Of a stretch of DNA of 64,000 nt, positions 37,293 to 44,996 are shown in pieces. The notes beneath the pieces were generated by a model, which had not been told where the DNA came from, did no database searches, and saw only the letters and a list, made by a program, of their open reading frames with translations. Position numbers and translations under genes: made by a program. Numbering within the stretch: position 1 is the stretch's first letter; each line of letters opens with the position of its first letter. Source of the stretch: Actinoplanes sp. KI2 (lineage in GTDB: Bacteria; Actinomycetota; Actinomycetes; Mycobacteriales; Micromonosporaceae); NCBI RefSeq assembly GCF_025630775.1, contig NZ_JAOSZE010000008.1, positions 124,001 to 188,000 on the forward strand. Reading direction: 5' to 3'.

Positions 37293-39620
37293 TCAGTGGG
37301 TGGGTGCGGTTGTCGGCTGGGTGGCGGGGGCGGTGGGGAGAGCGGCCAGCACCGCGTCGAGGACGGCGACGGCGCCCGGTTTGTGCAGGGGGTTGTTGCC
37401 GTTGCCGCACTTCGGGGACTGGACGCAGGAGGGGCATCCGGACTCGCACCCGCACGCCGCGATCGCGGCTCGGGTTGCGCGCAGCCACTCGGCCGCCGTC
37501 TCGTAGGCCCGTTCGGCGAAGCCCGCGCCGCCGGGGTGGCCGTCGTAGACGAAGACCGTGGGTGCCTCGGTGTCCGTGTGGTTGGCCGTGGACAGGCCGC
37601 CGACGTCCCATCGGTCGCAGGTGGCGATCAGCGGCAGCAACCCGATCGCCGCGTGCTCGGCCGCGTGCAGGGCGCCCGGGAGGTCCGGCGGCTCCACCCC
37701 GGCCGCCTCCAGGGCTCGTGGCGACACGGTGAACCACACCGCCACCGTGCGCAGCTCGCGCGGTGGCAGGTCGAGCGGCCGGGTGTCGATCACCTCGCCC
37801 GAGCCGATCCGCCGGCGCTGGTAGGAGACCACCTGGTTGGTCACGTCGACCTCGCCGAGGAACAGCCCGACCGGGCCGGCGTTCACGTACGAGCGGACGC
37901 TGACGACGGACAGGTCGGTCACGTCCCGGGCGTGCGTCGACCAGTCCGGCTCCTCCTGGTGGACCAGCGCCACCGCGTCGTCTAGGTCGAGGTCGTCGAC
38001 CACGAACGAGACGCCCTGATGCAGGTGGACCGCCCCGGTGTGCAGCATCGCGTGCGACGACGCGGCGTCGACCGTGCCGAGCAGCCGGCCGGTGGCCGAC
38101 TCGACCACCGAGACCGGCGCGCCGCCGGTGCCGCGCAGGTCGACGTCCGGCCGCCCGGTGTGCGTCCAGTACCAGCCGGAAGGTCGCTTGCGCAGCACAC
38201 CGGCCTCGACGAGCCCGTGCACCGCGGCGCGGGCCGGGTCGCCGCCGAACAGGTCGAGGTCGGCCGCGGTGAGCGGGGCCTCGGACGCCGCGCAGCAGAG
38301 TTGCGGGCCGAGCACGTACGGGTTGCCCGGGTCGAGCACCGTCGCCTCGACCGGCCGGCCGAACAGCGCCGACGGGTGGTGCACCAGGTAGGTGTCGAGC
38401 GGATCGTCCCGGGCGACCAGCACCGCCAGGGCCGGCTCGCCCGCCCGGCCGGCCCGACCGGCCTGCTGCCACAGCGACGCCCGGGTGCCGGGATAGCCGC
38501 AGATCAGCACGGCGTCCAGGCCGACCAGGTCGACGCCCAGCTCGAGGGCGTTCGTCGAGGCCAGTCCGAGCAGCTCGCCGGCGAGTAGCTGCCGCTCGAT
38601 CTCCCGGCGGTCCTCCTTGAGATAGCCGGCCCGGTACGCCGCGACCCGGTCGCCCAGCCCGGGCACCGCCTCGTCGAGCTGTCGCCGGGTCACCGCGGCC
38701 ACCACCTCGGCTCCGCGCCGGGACCGGATGAACGCCAGCGTCCGGGTGCCGACCACGATCGCGTCGGTGAGCAGGTCGGCCGTCTCCCGCAGCGCAGACC
38801 GCCGTTCCCGCGAGACGACGGGCAGGTCGTCGGCGGCCGGTGGGAGCAGCGGCGGCTCCCAGAGGGCGAAGGTCAGCGCCCCGCGCGGTGACGCGTCCTC
38901 GGTCACCGCGGTCACCGGCACCCCGGCCAGCCGGGACGCGGTCTCGGCCGGATCACCCGAGGTGGCCGAGGCGAGGATGAACGTGGGGGCGCCGCCGTAC
39001 CGGGCCGCGAGCCGGCGGAGTCGACGCAGCACATGGGCCACGTGGGAGCCGAACACGCCGCGGTAGGCGTGGCACTCGTCGATCACCACGTACGCAAGCC
39101 GGCGAAGGAACGACGCCCAGCGTTCGTGTCCCGGAAGCATCCCATGATGCAACATGTCTGGATTTGTCAGAACGAACCGGGAGTGCTGGCGGATCCAGTC
39201 GCGCTCCTCCCGGGCGGTGTCACCGTCGTATGTGGCCGGGCGTACGTCCGGAAGTCCGAGACCCGCGACGGCGCGCAACTGATCGGCCGCCAGCGCCTTG
39301 GCCGGGGCGAGGTAGAGCGCCGTCGCCCGGGGGTCGGCGAGCAGCCGGCTGAGCACCGGCAGCTGGTAGCCGAGCGACTTGCCCGATCCGGTGCCGGTCG
39401 CCAGCACGACGTGCGTACCGTCGAAGGCCAACGATGCGGCGGTGACCTGATGGGCCCACGGGGCGGCGATCCCGCGCTGCCGGAAGGCCGCCACGACGGA
39501 CGAATCGGCCCATGAAGGCCAATCCACGGTCGTCCCCGGCCGGGCCGGCAACCGCTCTATATGGGTCACCGAGGGGGAGTCGAGCTGCGGTCGATGGGCC
39601 GTGGAGGTCACGCGATGCAC
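37293..39620 (-). CDS. DECH-box helicase, MrfA/Hrq1-like
   Basis: Superfamily-2 DNA helicase of about 775 residues. Walker [18 protein letters not shown] box [15 protein letters not shown] motif [10 protein letters not shown], motif [16 protein letters not shown], and a C-terminal four-cysteine cluster [17 protein letters not shown]. The cysteine cluster marks the MrfA/Hrq1 branch, implicated in mitomycin and crosslink repair in Bacillus. Family members are almost always beside the actinobacterial tad locus. Start uncertain: GTG 39620, or GTG 39569 (in VTHIERL). Confidence 0.9.
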   Translation of the reverse strand: MHRVTSTAHRPQLDSPSVTHIERLPARPGTTVDWPSWADSSVVAAFRQRGIAAPWAHQVTAASLAFDGTHVVLATGTGSGKSLGYQLPVLSRLLADPRATALYLAPAKALAADQLRAVAGLGLPDVRPATYDGDTAREERDWIRQHSRFVLTNPDMLHHGMLPGHERWASFLRRLAYVVIDECHAYRGVFGSHVAHVLRRLRRLAARYGGAPTFILASATSGDPAETASRLAGVPVTAVTEDASPRGALTFALWEPPLLPPAADDLPVVSRERRSALRETADLLTDAIVVGTRTLAFIRSRRGAEVVAAVTRRQLDEAVPGLGDRVAAYRAGYLKEDRREIERQLLAGELLGLASTNALELGVDLVGLDAVLICGYPGTRASLWQQAGRAGRAGEPALAVLVARDDPLDTYLVHHPSALFGRPVEATVLDPGNPYVLGPQLCCAASEAPLTAADLDLFGGDPARAAVHGLVEAGVLRKRPSGWYWTHTGRPDVDLRGTGGAPVSVVESATGRLLGTVDAASSHAMLHTGAVHLHQGVSFVVDDLDLDDAVALVHQEEPDWSTHARDVTDLSVVSVRSYVNAGPVGLFLGEVDVTNQVVSYQRRRIGSGEVIDTRPLDLPPRELRTVAVWFTVSPRALEAAGVEPPDLPGALHAAEHAAIGLLPLIATCDRWDVGGLSTANHTDTEAPTVFVYDGHPGGAGFAERAYETAAEWLRATRAAIAACGCESGCPSCVQSPKCGNGNNPLHKPGAVAVLDAVLAALPTAPATQPTTAPTH

Positions 39621-39697
39621 TTTGGCACCGGTATGGTCCGAACCTCAAACGGGTACCCGGAGTGGGTGCCGTGCATCGCGGCATCCCGGGCGGTGGT

Positions 39698-39703
39698 TAG
39701 ATT
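39698..39703 (+). promoter_or_regulatory. -10 box upstream of bldG
   Basis: tagatt, about 32 bases before the bldG ATG, giving a short leader that contains two copies of cgcaggga and the aggaggagg ribosome-binding site. Confidence 0.35.
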
Positions 39704-39734
39704 CGCAGGGAGAGATCCGCAGGGAGGAGGAGCG

Positions 39735-40094
39735 ATGGAGCTGTCCCTTGCGACTCGGACCGTCGCCGAGCACACGGTGCTGGAGGTGGGCGGTGAGGTC
39801 GACGTCTACACGGCTCCGAGGCTGCGCGAGCGCCTCGTCGAGCTGGTCGACGCGGGCGCCCGCAACGTGGTCGTGGACCTCGGTGGCGTCGAGTTTCTGG
39901 ACTCCACCGGCCTGGGTGTGCTGGTCGGCGCGATGAAGCGGCTGCGCGTGGCGAACGGGAGGTTCGGCCTGGTGTGCGCCAAGGAGCCGCTGCTGAAGAT
40001 CTTCCGGATCACCGCGCTGGACCAGGTTTTCCCGATCTACCCGACGATCGATGCGGCGACCGCGGACGGCGACGGCAGCGGTCCAGCTTCGTGA
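39735..40094 (+). CDS. bldG: BldG-like anti-anti-sigma factor (STAS)
   Basis: STAS-domain anti-sigma antagonist of 119 residues. The phosphorylatable serine is in [12 protein letters not shown] (about residue 57). Proteins of this kind release sigma factors when dephosphorylated; in Streptomyces BldG controls development and antibiotic production. Located between the helicase and hppA and directly followed by a kinase-like partner, as in Streptomyces. ATG with an ideal aggaggagg ribosome-binding site. Its stop overlaps the next gene. Confidence 0.92.
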   Translation: MELSLATRTVAEHTVLEVGGEVDVYTAPRLRERLVELVDAGARNVVVDLGGVEFLDSTGLGVLVGAMKRLRVANGRFGLVCAKEPLLKIFRITALDQVFPIYPTIDAATADGDGSGPAS

Positions 40095-40531
40095 TGGCGA
40101 CGGTTCGACTGTCCTTCTCGCCTGCGCCGGTGCATGTCCGGACGGCACGGCTGGTCGGCGTCGCCGTGGCTCGGCGGGCGGGGGTCGCCGAGGAACTGCT
40201 CGACGAGGTCCGGCTGGCGATCGGCGAGGCGTGCACGCGAGCGGTCGCGCTGCACAAGCAGTATGGGCTACCCGACCTGGTGACGGTCGAAATGTCTGAT
40301 TCGGACTCATATGCTGTACGAGTCATCGATCACGCCCCGATCGAGGCGAGTGTCGGGCTGGCCAAGTTGCCGCCGGACGAACTCGCCGACGAGTCGTTGA
40401 CCGACGATGCGCTCACCACCGGAGTAGGCTTCGCCTTGCTCGCCGGATTTGTCGATGACCTGCAGGTTCGCCCGGTCGAGGACGGCCCGGGGACCGAGGT
40501 CCGGATGGTGTGGCCGGTCCAGCGCCGGTGA
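40094..40531 (+). CDS. Anti-sigma ATP-binding (RsbW-like) protein, BldG partner
   Basis: GHKL-type protein of 145 residues, the usual partner of BldG. The G1/G2 regions are visible (IDHAPIEASVG, TTGVGFALLAGFVDD). The N-box, which normally reads GEAxTNA in anti-sigma kinases, is GEACTRAVALH here, with Arg in place of the magnesium-binding Asn. ATP use may therefore be altered or lost; binding of BldG or sigma may not need it. ATG 40094 overlaps the bldG stop, with a GTG three bases earlier as alternative. Confidence 0.82.
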   Translation: MATVRLSFSPAPVHVRTARLVGVAVARRAGVAEELLDEVRLAIGEACTRAVALHKQYGLPDLVTVEMSDSDSYAVRVIDHAPIEASVGLAKLPPDELADESLTDDALTTGVGFALLAGFVDDLQVRPVEDGPGTEVRMVWPVQRR

Positions 40532-40779
40532 GCCGATAAAGATCCCAAAAAGTTTGAGTACCCCTCTTCCGCCGCGCTGACACAGCGGCGAACATCACCA
40601 CGACGCGGCCGAGCCGGGTGTGACCATCACCACGGGCGGCCGATACAGTACGCGAGTTATCAGCTACTGCTCCTGGTCCCGCGTCCGCGGGGCCCAGTTG
40701 TCGTCTCCCCGGCAGCGGGGATGCGCCCGGGTGGTCTCGTCCGCCGGTTCGGGCGCGGTCGGTGTACAGGAGGACATTG

Positions 40780-43137
40780 ATGTCCGGGACCTTGATAACT
40801 TCTGCCGCGGGCGGAGTGTCCCTGAACAGTTCGAACGTCATATTCGTCATCGTCGCGCTGGTCTTCGCGCTGATCGCGTTGGGCTTCGCGGCGATGTTCG
40901 TGCAGTCCGTGCTGAAGACCGGCCGCGGCACCAAGAACATGCAGGAGATCGCCGGCGCCGTGCAGGAAGGCGCGACGGCGTACCTGTTCCGCCAGTTCCG
41001 CACGCTGGCGATCTTCGTGGTGCTCGCGGTCGTCCTGCTCTACCTGCTGCCGGTGCACGACACCGACAACGAGGTATGGGTCAAGATCGGCCGGTCGCTG
41101 TTCTTCGTGGTCGGCGCGATCTTCTCGTCGTTCATCGGCGGCGCGGGCATGGCGCTCGCGACCCGCGCCAACCTGCGGGTGGCCGCGGCCGCCGGTGAGG
41201 AGGGCGGTCGCGAGACCGCGATGGGCATCGCCTTCCGCACCGGTGGTGTGGTCGGCTTCCTGACCGTGGGCCTCGGCCTCTTCGGTGGCGCGCTGGTCGT
41301 GCTGATCTTCAAGAACGACGCACCGACCGTGCTCGAGGGCTTCGGCTTCGGCGCCGCCCTGCTCGCGATGTTCATGCGGGTCGGCGGCGGCATCTTCACC
41401 AAGGCCGCGGACGTCGGCGCCGACCTGGTCGGCAAGGTGGAGCAGGGCATCCCCGAGGACGACCCGCGGAACGCCGCGACCATCGCGGACAACGTCGGCG
41501 ACAACGTCGGCGACTGCGCCGGCATGGCGGCCGACCTGTTCGAGTCGTACGCGGTGACCCTGGTCGCCGCCCTGATCCTGGGTCAGGCCGCGTTCGGCCA
41601 GGACGGCCTGATCTTCCCGCTGATCGTCTCGACCATCGGCGTCGTGATCGCCATCGTCGGCGTCTTCATCACCCGGTTGCGTCCGTCCGACAAGAACGGC
41701 CTCACCGCGATCAACCGGGCGTTCTACATCTCGGCCGTGCTCTCCGCGATCGTCGTCGCCGTGGTCAGCTTCATCTACCTGCCGGACTCCTTCGCCGGCT
41801 TCAAGGACACCGGGATCGCGGCGGGCATCGTCGACAGCGGTCGCAACCCGCGGTTCGTGGCGATCGGCGCGGTCGTGATCGGCATCGTGCTGGCCGCCGC
41901 CATTCAGGCGCTGACCGGGTACTTCACCGAGACCAACCGGCGCCCGGTGCAGGACATCGGCAAGTCGTCGCAGACCGGCCCGGCCACCGTGGTGCTCGCC
42001 GGCATCAGCGTCGGCCTCGAGTCGGCGGTCTACTCGGCGCTGCTGATCGGCGCCGGCGTGTACGGCGCGTTCCTGCTCGGCGGCTCGTCGCTGACCCTGT
42101 CGCTGTTCGCCGTGGCGCTGGCCGGCACCGGCCTGCTCACCACGGTCGGCGTCATCGTGGCCATGGACACCTTCGGCCCGATCTCGGACAACGCGCAGGG
42201 CATCGCCGAGATGTCCGGCGACATCGACGAGAAGGGCGCCCAGATCCTCACCGAGCTGGACGCCGTCGGCAACACCACCAAGGCGATCACCAAGGGCATC
42301 GCGATCGCCACCGCCGTGCTCGCCGCCACCGCGCTGTTCGGGTCGTACACGAACACCATGGCCACCTCGCTGACCGACGCCGGCATCAAGGACGTCGCGG
42401 GCGAGATCCTCGGCCTGCTGAACATCGCGAACCCGCGCAGCCTGGTCGGCCTGCTGGTCGGCGCGGCGGTCGTGTTCCTGTTCTCCGGCCTGGCGATCAA
42501 CGCGGTGTCCCGCTCGGCCGGCGCGGTCGTGATGGAGGTCCGCCGCCAGTTCCGCGAGCACCCCGGGATCATGGACCGCACCGAGCGGCCCGAGTACGGC
42601 CGGGTCGTCGACATCTGCACCCGGGACGCGCAGCGCGAGCTGCTCACCCCCGGCCTGCTGGCGATCATGGCCCCGATCGCGGTCGGCTTCGGCCTCGGCC
42701 CCGGCGCGCTCGCGTCCTACCTGGCCGGTGCGATCGGCGCCGGCACGCTGATGGCGGTCTTCCTGGCCAACTCGGGTGGCGCCTGGGACAACGCCAAGAA
42801 GCTGGTCGAGGACGGCTCGTACGGCGGCAAGGGCTCCGACGCGCACGCCGCGACGGTCATCGGCGACACCGTGGGTGACCCGTTCAAGGACACCGCGGGC
42901 CCGGCGATCAACCCGCTGCTGAAGGTGATGAACCTGGTCTCGCTGCTGATCGCGCCGGCCGTCGTGAGCTGGAGCATCGGCAAGGACGCCAACACCCCGC
43001 TGCGGGTGACCATCGCCGTGGTGGCGGCTGCCATCGTGGTGGCGGCCGTCTTCATCAGCAAGCGCAAGCCGATCTCGATGGGCGACGACGCTCCGGCCTC
43101 GACCGACGAGAAGCCGACCGAGCGCGTCAGCGCCTGA
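40780..43137 (+). CDS. hppA: Membrane-bound H+-translocating pyrophosphatase
   Basis: Homodimeric ~16-helix proton pump driven by pyrophosphate hydrolysis, 785 residues. Signature DNVGDNVGDCAGMAADLFES (about residue 228), substrate motifs DTFGPISDNAQGIAEMSG and DTVGDPFKDTAGPAINPLLK are present. The motif GNTTKAI has Lys at the position that distinguishes potassium-independent enzymes, so it should be a K+-independent H+-PPase. ATG with aggagg six bases upstream. The hairpin after the stop is its terminator. A likely promoter is tacagt at 40644-40649. Confidence 0.96.
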   Translation: MSGTLITSAAGGVSLNSSNVIFVIVALVFALIALGFAAMFVQSVLKTGRGTKNMQEIAGAVQEGATAYLFRQFRTLAIFVVLAVVLLYLLPVHDTDNEVWVKIGRSLFFVVGAIFSSFIGGAGMALATRANLRVAAAAGEEGGRETAMGIAFRTGGVVGFLTVGLGLFGGALVVLIFKNDAPTVLEGFGFGAALLAMFMRVGGGIFTKAADVGADLVGKVEQGIPEDDPRNAATIADNVGDNVGDCAGMAADLFESYAVTLVAALILGQAAFGQDGLIFPLIVSTIGVVIAIVGVFITRLRPSDKNGLTAINRAFYISAVLSAIVVAVVSFIYLPDSFAGFKDTGIAAGIVDSGRNPRFVAIGAVVIGIVLAAAIQALTGYFTETNRRPVQDIGKSSQTGPATVVLAGISVGLESAVYSALLIGAGVYGAFLLGGSSLTLSLFAVALAGTGLLTTVGVIVAMDTFGPISDNAQGIAEMSGDIDEKGAQILTELDAVGNTTKAITKGIAIATAVLAATALFGSYTNTMATSLTDAGIKDVAGEILGLLNIANPRSLVGLLVGAAVVFLFSGLAINAVSRSAGAVVMEVRRQFREHPGIMDRTERPEYGRVVDICTRDAQRELLTPGLLAIMAPIAVGFGLGPGALASYLAGAIGAGTLMAVFLANSGGAWDNAKKLVEDGSYGGKGSDAHAATVIGDTVGDPFKDTAGPAINPLLKVMNLVSLLIAPAVVSWSIGKDANTPLRVTIAVVAAAIVVAAVFISKRKPISMGDDAPASTDEKPTERVSA

Positions 43138-43146
43138 CGAGGGTGC

Positions 43147-43172
43147 GGGGGTGCCCGTTCACGGGCACCCCC
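43147..43172 (+). terminator. Terminator of hppA
   Basis: Perfect 10-bp stem (gggggtgccc / gggcaccccc), six-base loop, nine bases after the stop. No T-run. Confidence 0.78.
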
Positions 43173-43204
43173 AAGCACCATGGAAGGTTGTCACACCCGG
43201 GCCG

Positions 43205-43210
43205 TACGCT
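43205..43210 (+). promoter_or_regulatory. -10 box of a leaderless gene
   Basis: tacgct, seven bases before the ATG of the lipoprotein gene, which lacks a ribosome-binding site. Confidence 0.45.
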
Positions 43211-43217
43211 GCTTCCC

Positions 43218-43748
43218 ATGCGTCCGGCCCGTCCCCTCTCGGTGATGCTCCTGTTCGCGCTCGTGCTGAGCGCCGCGGCCTGCTCCGGAGCGCCCGGCCC
43301 GCGTGCCTGGGCCGCCTCGGTCTGCACCGCGCTGACACCCTGGCGCACCGAGATCGGCTCGTTGACCAGCCGCGCCCAGCAACAGATCACGGTCAACACG
43401 ACCCCCGGCCAGGCCAAGGAGAATTTGGGCCGGCTCTTCGCCGGCGCGCAGGACGCGAGCGAGAAAGCGCGGGCCGGCGTGGTCAAGGCGGGCGTCCCCG
43501 ACGTGCAGAACGGCAAGCAGATCGCCGACGGCTTCACCGGCGCGCTCGCGGGCCTGCGCGACGCCTACGGCCGCGCCGCCACCGGCATCGAGGCCCTGGC
43601 CACCGCACCCGCCAAGGCCTTCTACGCCCAGGTGGCAAAGGTCGTCGACCAGCTCAACACCGACTACAAGGCGAGCAGCCTGGACACCACCAAGCTCAAT
43701 TCGCCGGAGCTCAAACAGGCCTTCGACGAAGTGCCCGAGTGCCGCTGA
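43218..43748 (+). CDS. Secreted lipoprotein, unknown function
   Basis: 176-residue lipoprotein with signal peptide and lipobox SAAAC (residue ~23). The rest is predicted helical (AKENLGRLFAGAQDASEKAR), consistent with a small helical bundle. The C-terminus ends in ECR, so a disulfide with the internal Cys in ASVCTAL is possible. Function unknown. Probably leaderless transcript. Confidence 0.8.
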   Translation: MRPARPLSVMLLFALVLSAAACSGAPGPRAWAASVCTALTPWRTEIGSLTSRAQQQITVNTTPGQAKENLGRLFAGAQDASEKARAGVVKAGVPDVQNGKQIADGFTGALAGLRDAYGRAATGIEALATAPAKAFYAQVAKVVDQLNTDYKASSLDTTKLNSPELKQAFDEVPECR

Positions 43749-43763
43749 GGTGACCGACGCGCG

Positions 43764-44801
43764 ATGACCGAGACGGGGTGGCCGCTGATCCCGCGCGAGG
43801 TGCTGCCCGCGCCGATTCCCCCTGTCAAGCGCCGTCCGTCGCCCCGCTCGCATCCGCCCGATCCGGGCCGTCAGCTGCCCTTCTTCGGCGCCGAGACCAC
43901 CGAGCCGGCGCCGGCCGATCTCGCCGGTCTGCTCGCCGGCCCCGGCGTGCTGGGCCGGATGGGCGGCACCGCCCGGGTGTCGGTGGAGGTCGATGCCGCC
44001 TGGCGGGTGCACGTCCTGGTCGCCGAGTTGGTCGCCCGCGGGCTGACCGCGCACTGGCGGCCGCTGCAAGACCGGGAACAACATCAAGATCAAGTTCCCG
44101 GCCCGGAGGTACGGGTAACCGCCGGCGACCCTTTTGACGAGGTTTATCCGGAGCCCGACGCTTGGCCCGACTCCTTCGTGGCGGATGATCCGACGGCTGA
44201 CGATCTTCCGGAAGATGGCCGGAGAGATCCGCAACGCTCGGACGCCGGCCGGCGCCTTCCTGTCCCAGGGGAGCTCTCTCTCACATCCGGCCGGCGTTCG
44301 GCTCAGACCGTGGAGGAGGAGTCCGAAATCTCGGATTCGCCCGCCGGGTTGACACCCCCGGGCGGGCTCGGCCCGGAGGAGGCCCTTCACAAAGAGGCAG
44401 AAGCGAATAAAGCCGACGAAGACGGCATGGACCCGCCGATCCTCGAGCCGCGACCGCGGTTCGAGGTGCTCACGGCGTATTCGAGCCGGCTGAACGGCCT
44501 GGCTCGCGGCTGGCCCACGGCCGCCGCGCAGCTGTTCCTCTCCGGACCCCGGCTGCGCCTGTGGGTCGCGGCGGCCGGTGAGCCCGTCCCGGGCGGGTAC
44601 GCTTTGGGTCTGGACCCCGTCAAGGATCTGGCGGCTGTCGACGCTGCCCTGGTCCGGGTCGGTCTGGCCGGTCGGCCCTCGGACGACCGACGGCACTACG
44701 TGATCGCCGGGAAACGCCGGTTGCGACGCCTCGCCGAGCTCGTCGGTGAGCGCCCCGACGCGGCCCCCGAGCTTGTGTGGCCGCTCGCGGCGACCGCATG
44801 A
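43764..44801 (+). CDS. Unknown protein between hppA and topA, with an atypical central insert
   Basis: 345 residues with no recognised family. The first ~105 residues and the last ~120 (RPRFEVLTAYSSRLNGLARG, ending AELVWPLAATA) look like ordinary high-GC coding sequence with strong G/C third positions. Residues ~107-225 are hydrophilic, Asp/Glu/Pro-rich, with many A/T third positions (aaa, gaa, ttt, gat), so they look inserted. At its left edge ccgggaac and gttcccgg form an inverted repeat (44076-44100). ATG start; it begins 15 bases after the lipoprotein gene. Confidence 0.72.
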   Translation: MTETGWPLIPREVLPAPIPPVKRRPSPRSHPPDPGRQLPFFGAETTEPAPADLAGLLAGPGVLGRMGGTARVSVEVDAAWRVHVLVAELVARGLTAHWRPLQDREQHQDQVPGPEVRVTAGDPFDEVYPEPDAWPDSFVADDPTADDLPEDGRRDPQRSDAGRRLPVPGELSLTSGRRSAQTVEEESEISDSPAGLTPPGGLGPEEALHKEAEANKADEDGMDPPILEPRPRFEVLTAYSSRLNGLARGWPTAAAQLFLSGPRLRLWVAAAGEPVPGGYALGLDPVKDLAAVDAALVRVGLAGRPSDDRRHYVIAGKRRLRRLAELVGERPDAAPELVWPLAATA

Positions 44802-44996
44802 TCTTCCTGGATCGGGTGCGACACGACTCACCTTTTGCGGTGTACGGTGTCGCCGTCGGACGCATGCGGTGGCCGGACCGTTACCATCCGACTCCTGGGT
44901 TACCCGGGAATGCGGGTTCATCCGGCGCGTTACGTTGAAAGTCTGTGCGCCGCCGGCGGAGATGGCGGAACACTGAGTGCGAAGTTTGGGAGTGCC

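Noticed and set aside
40532..40779. Riboswitch upstream of hppA
   Set aside because: I can find only a short hairpin near 40571 and a promoter-like tacagt; no known riboswitch core is recognisable.
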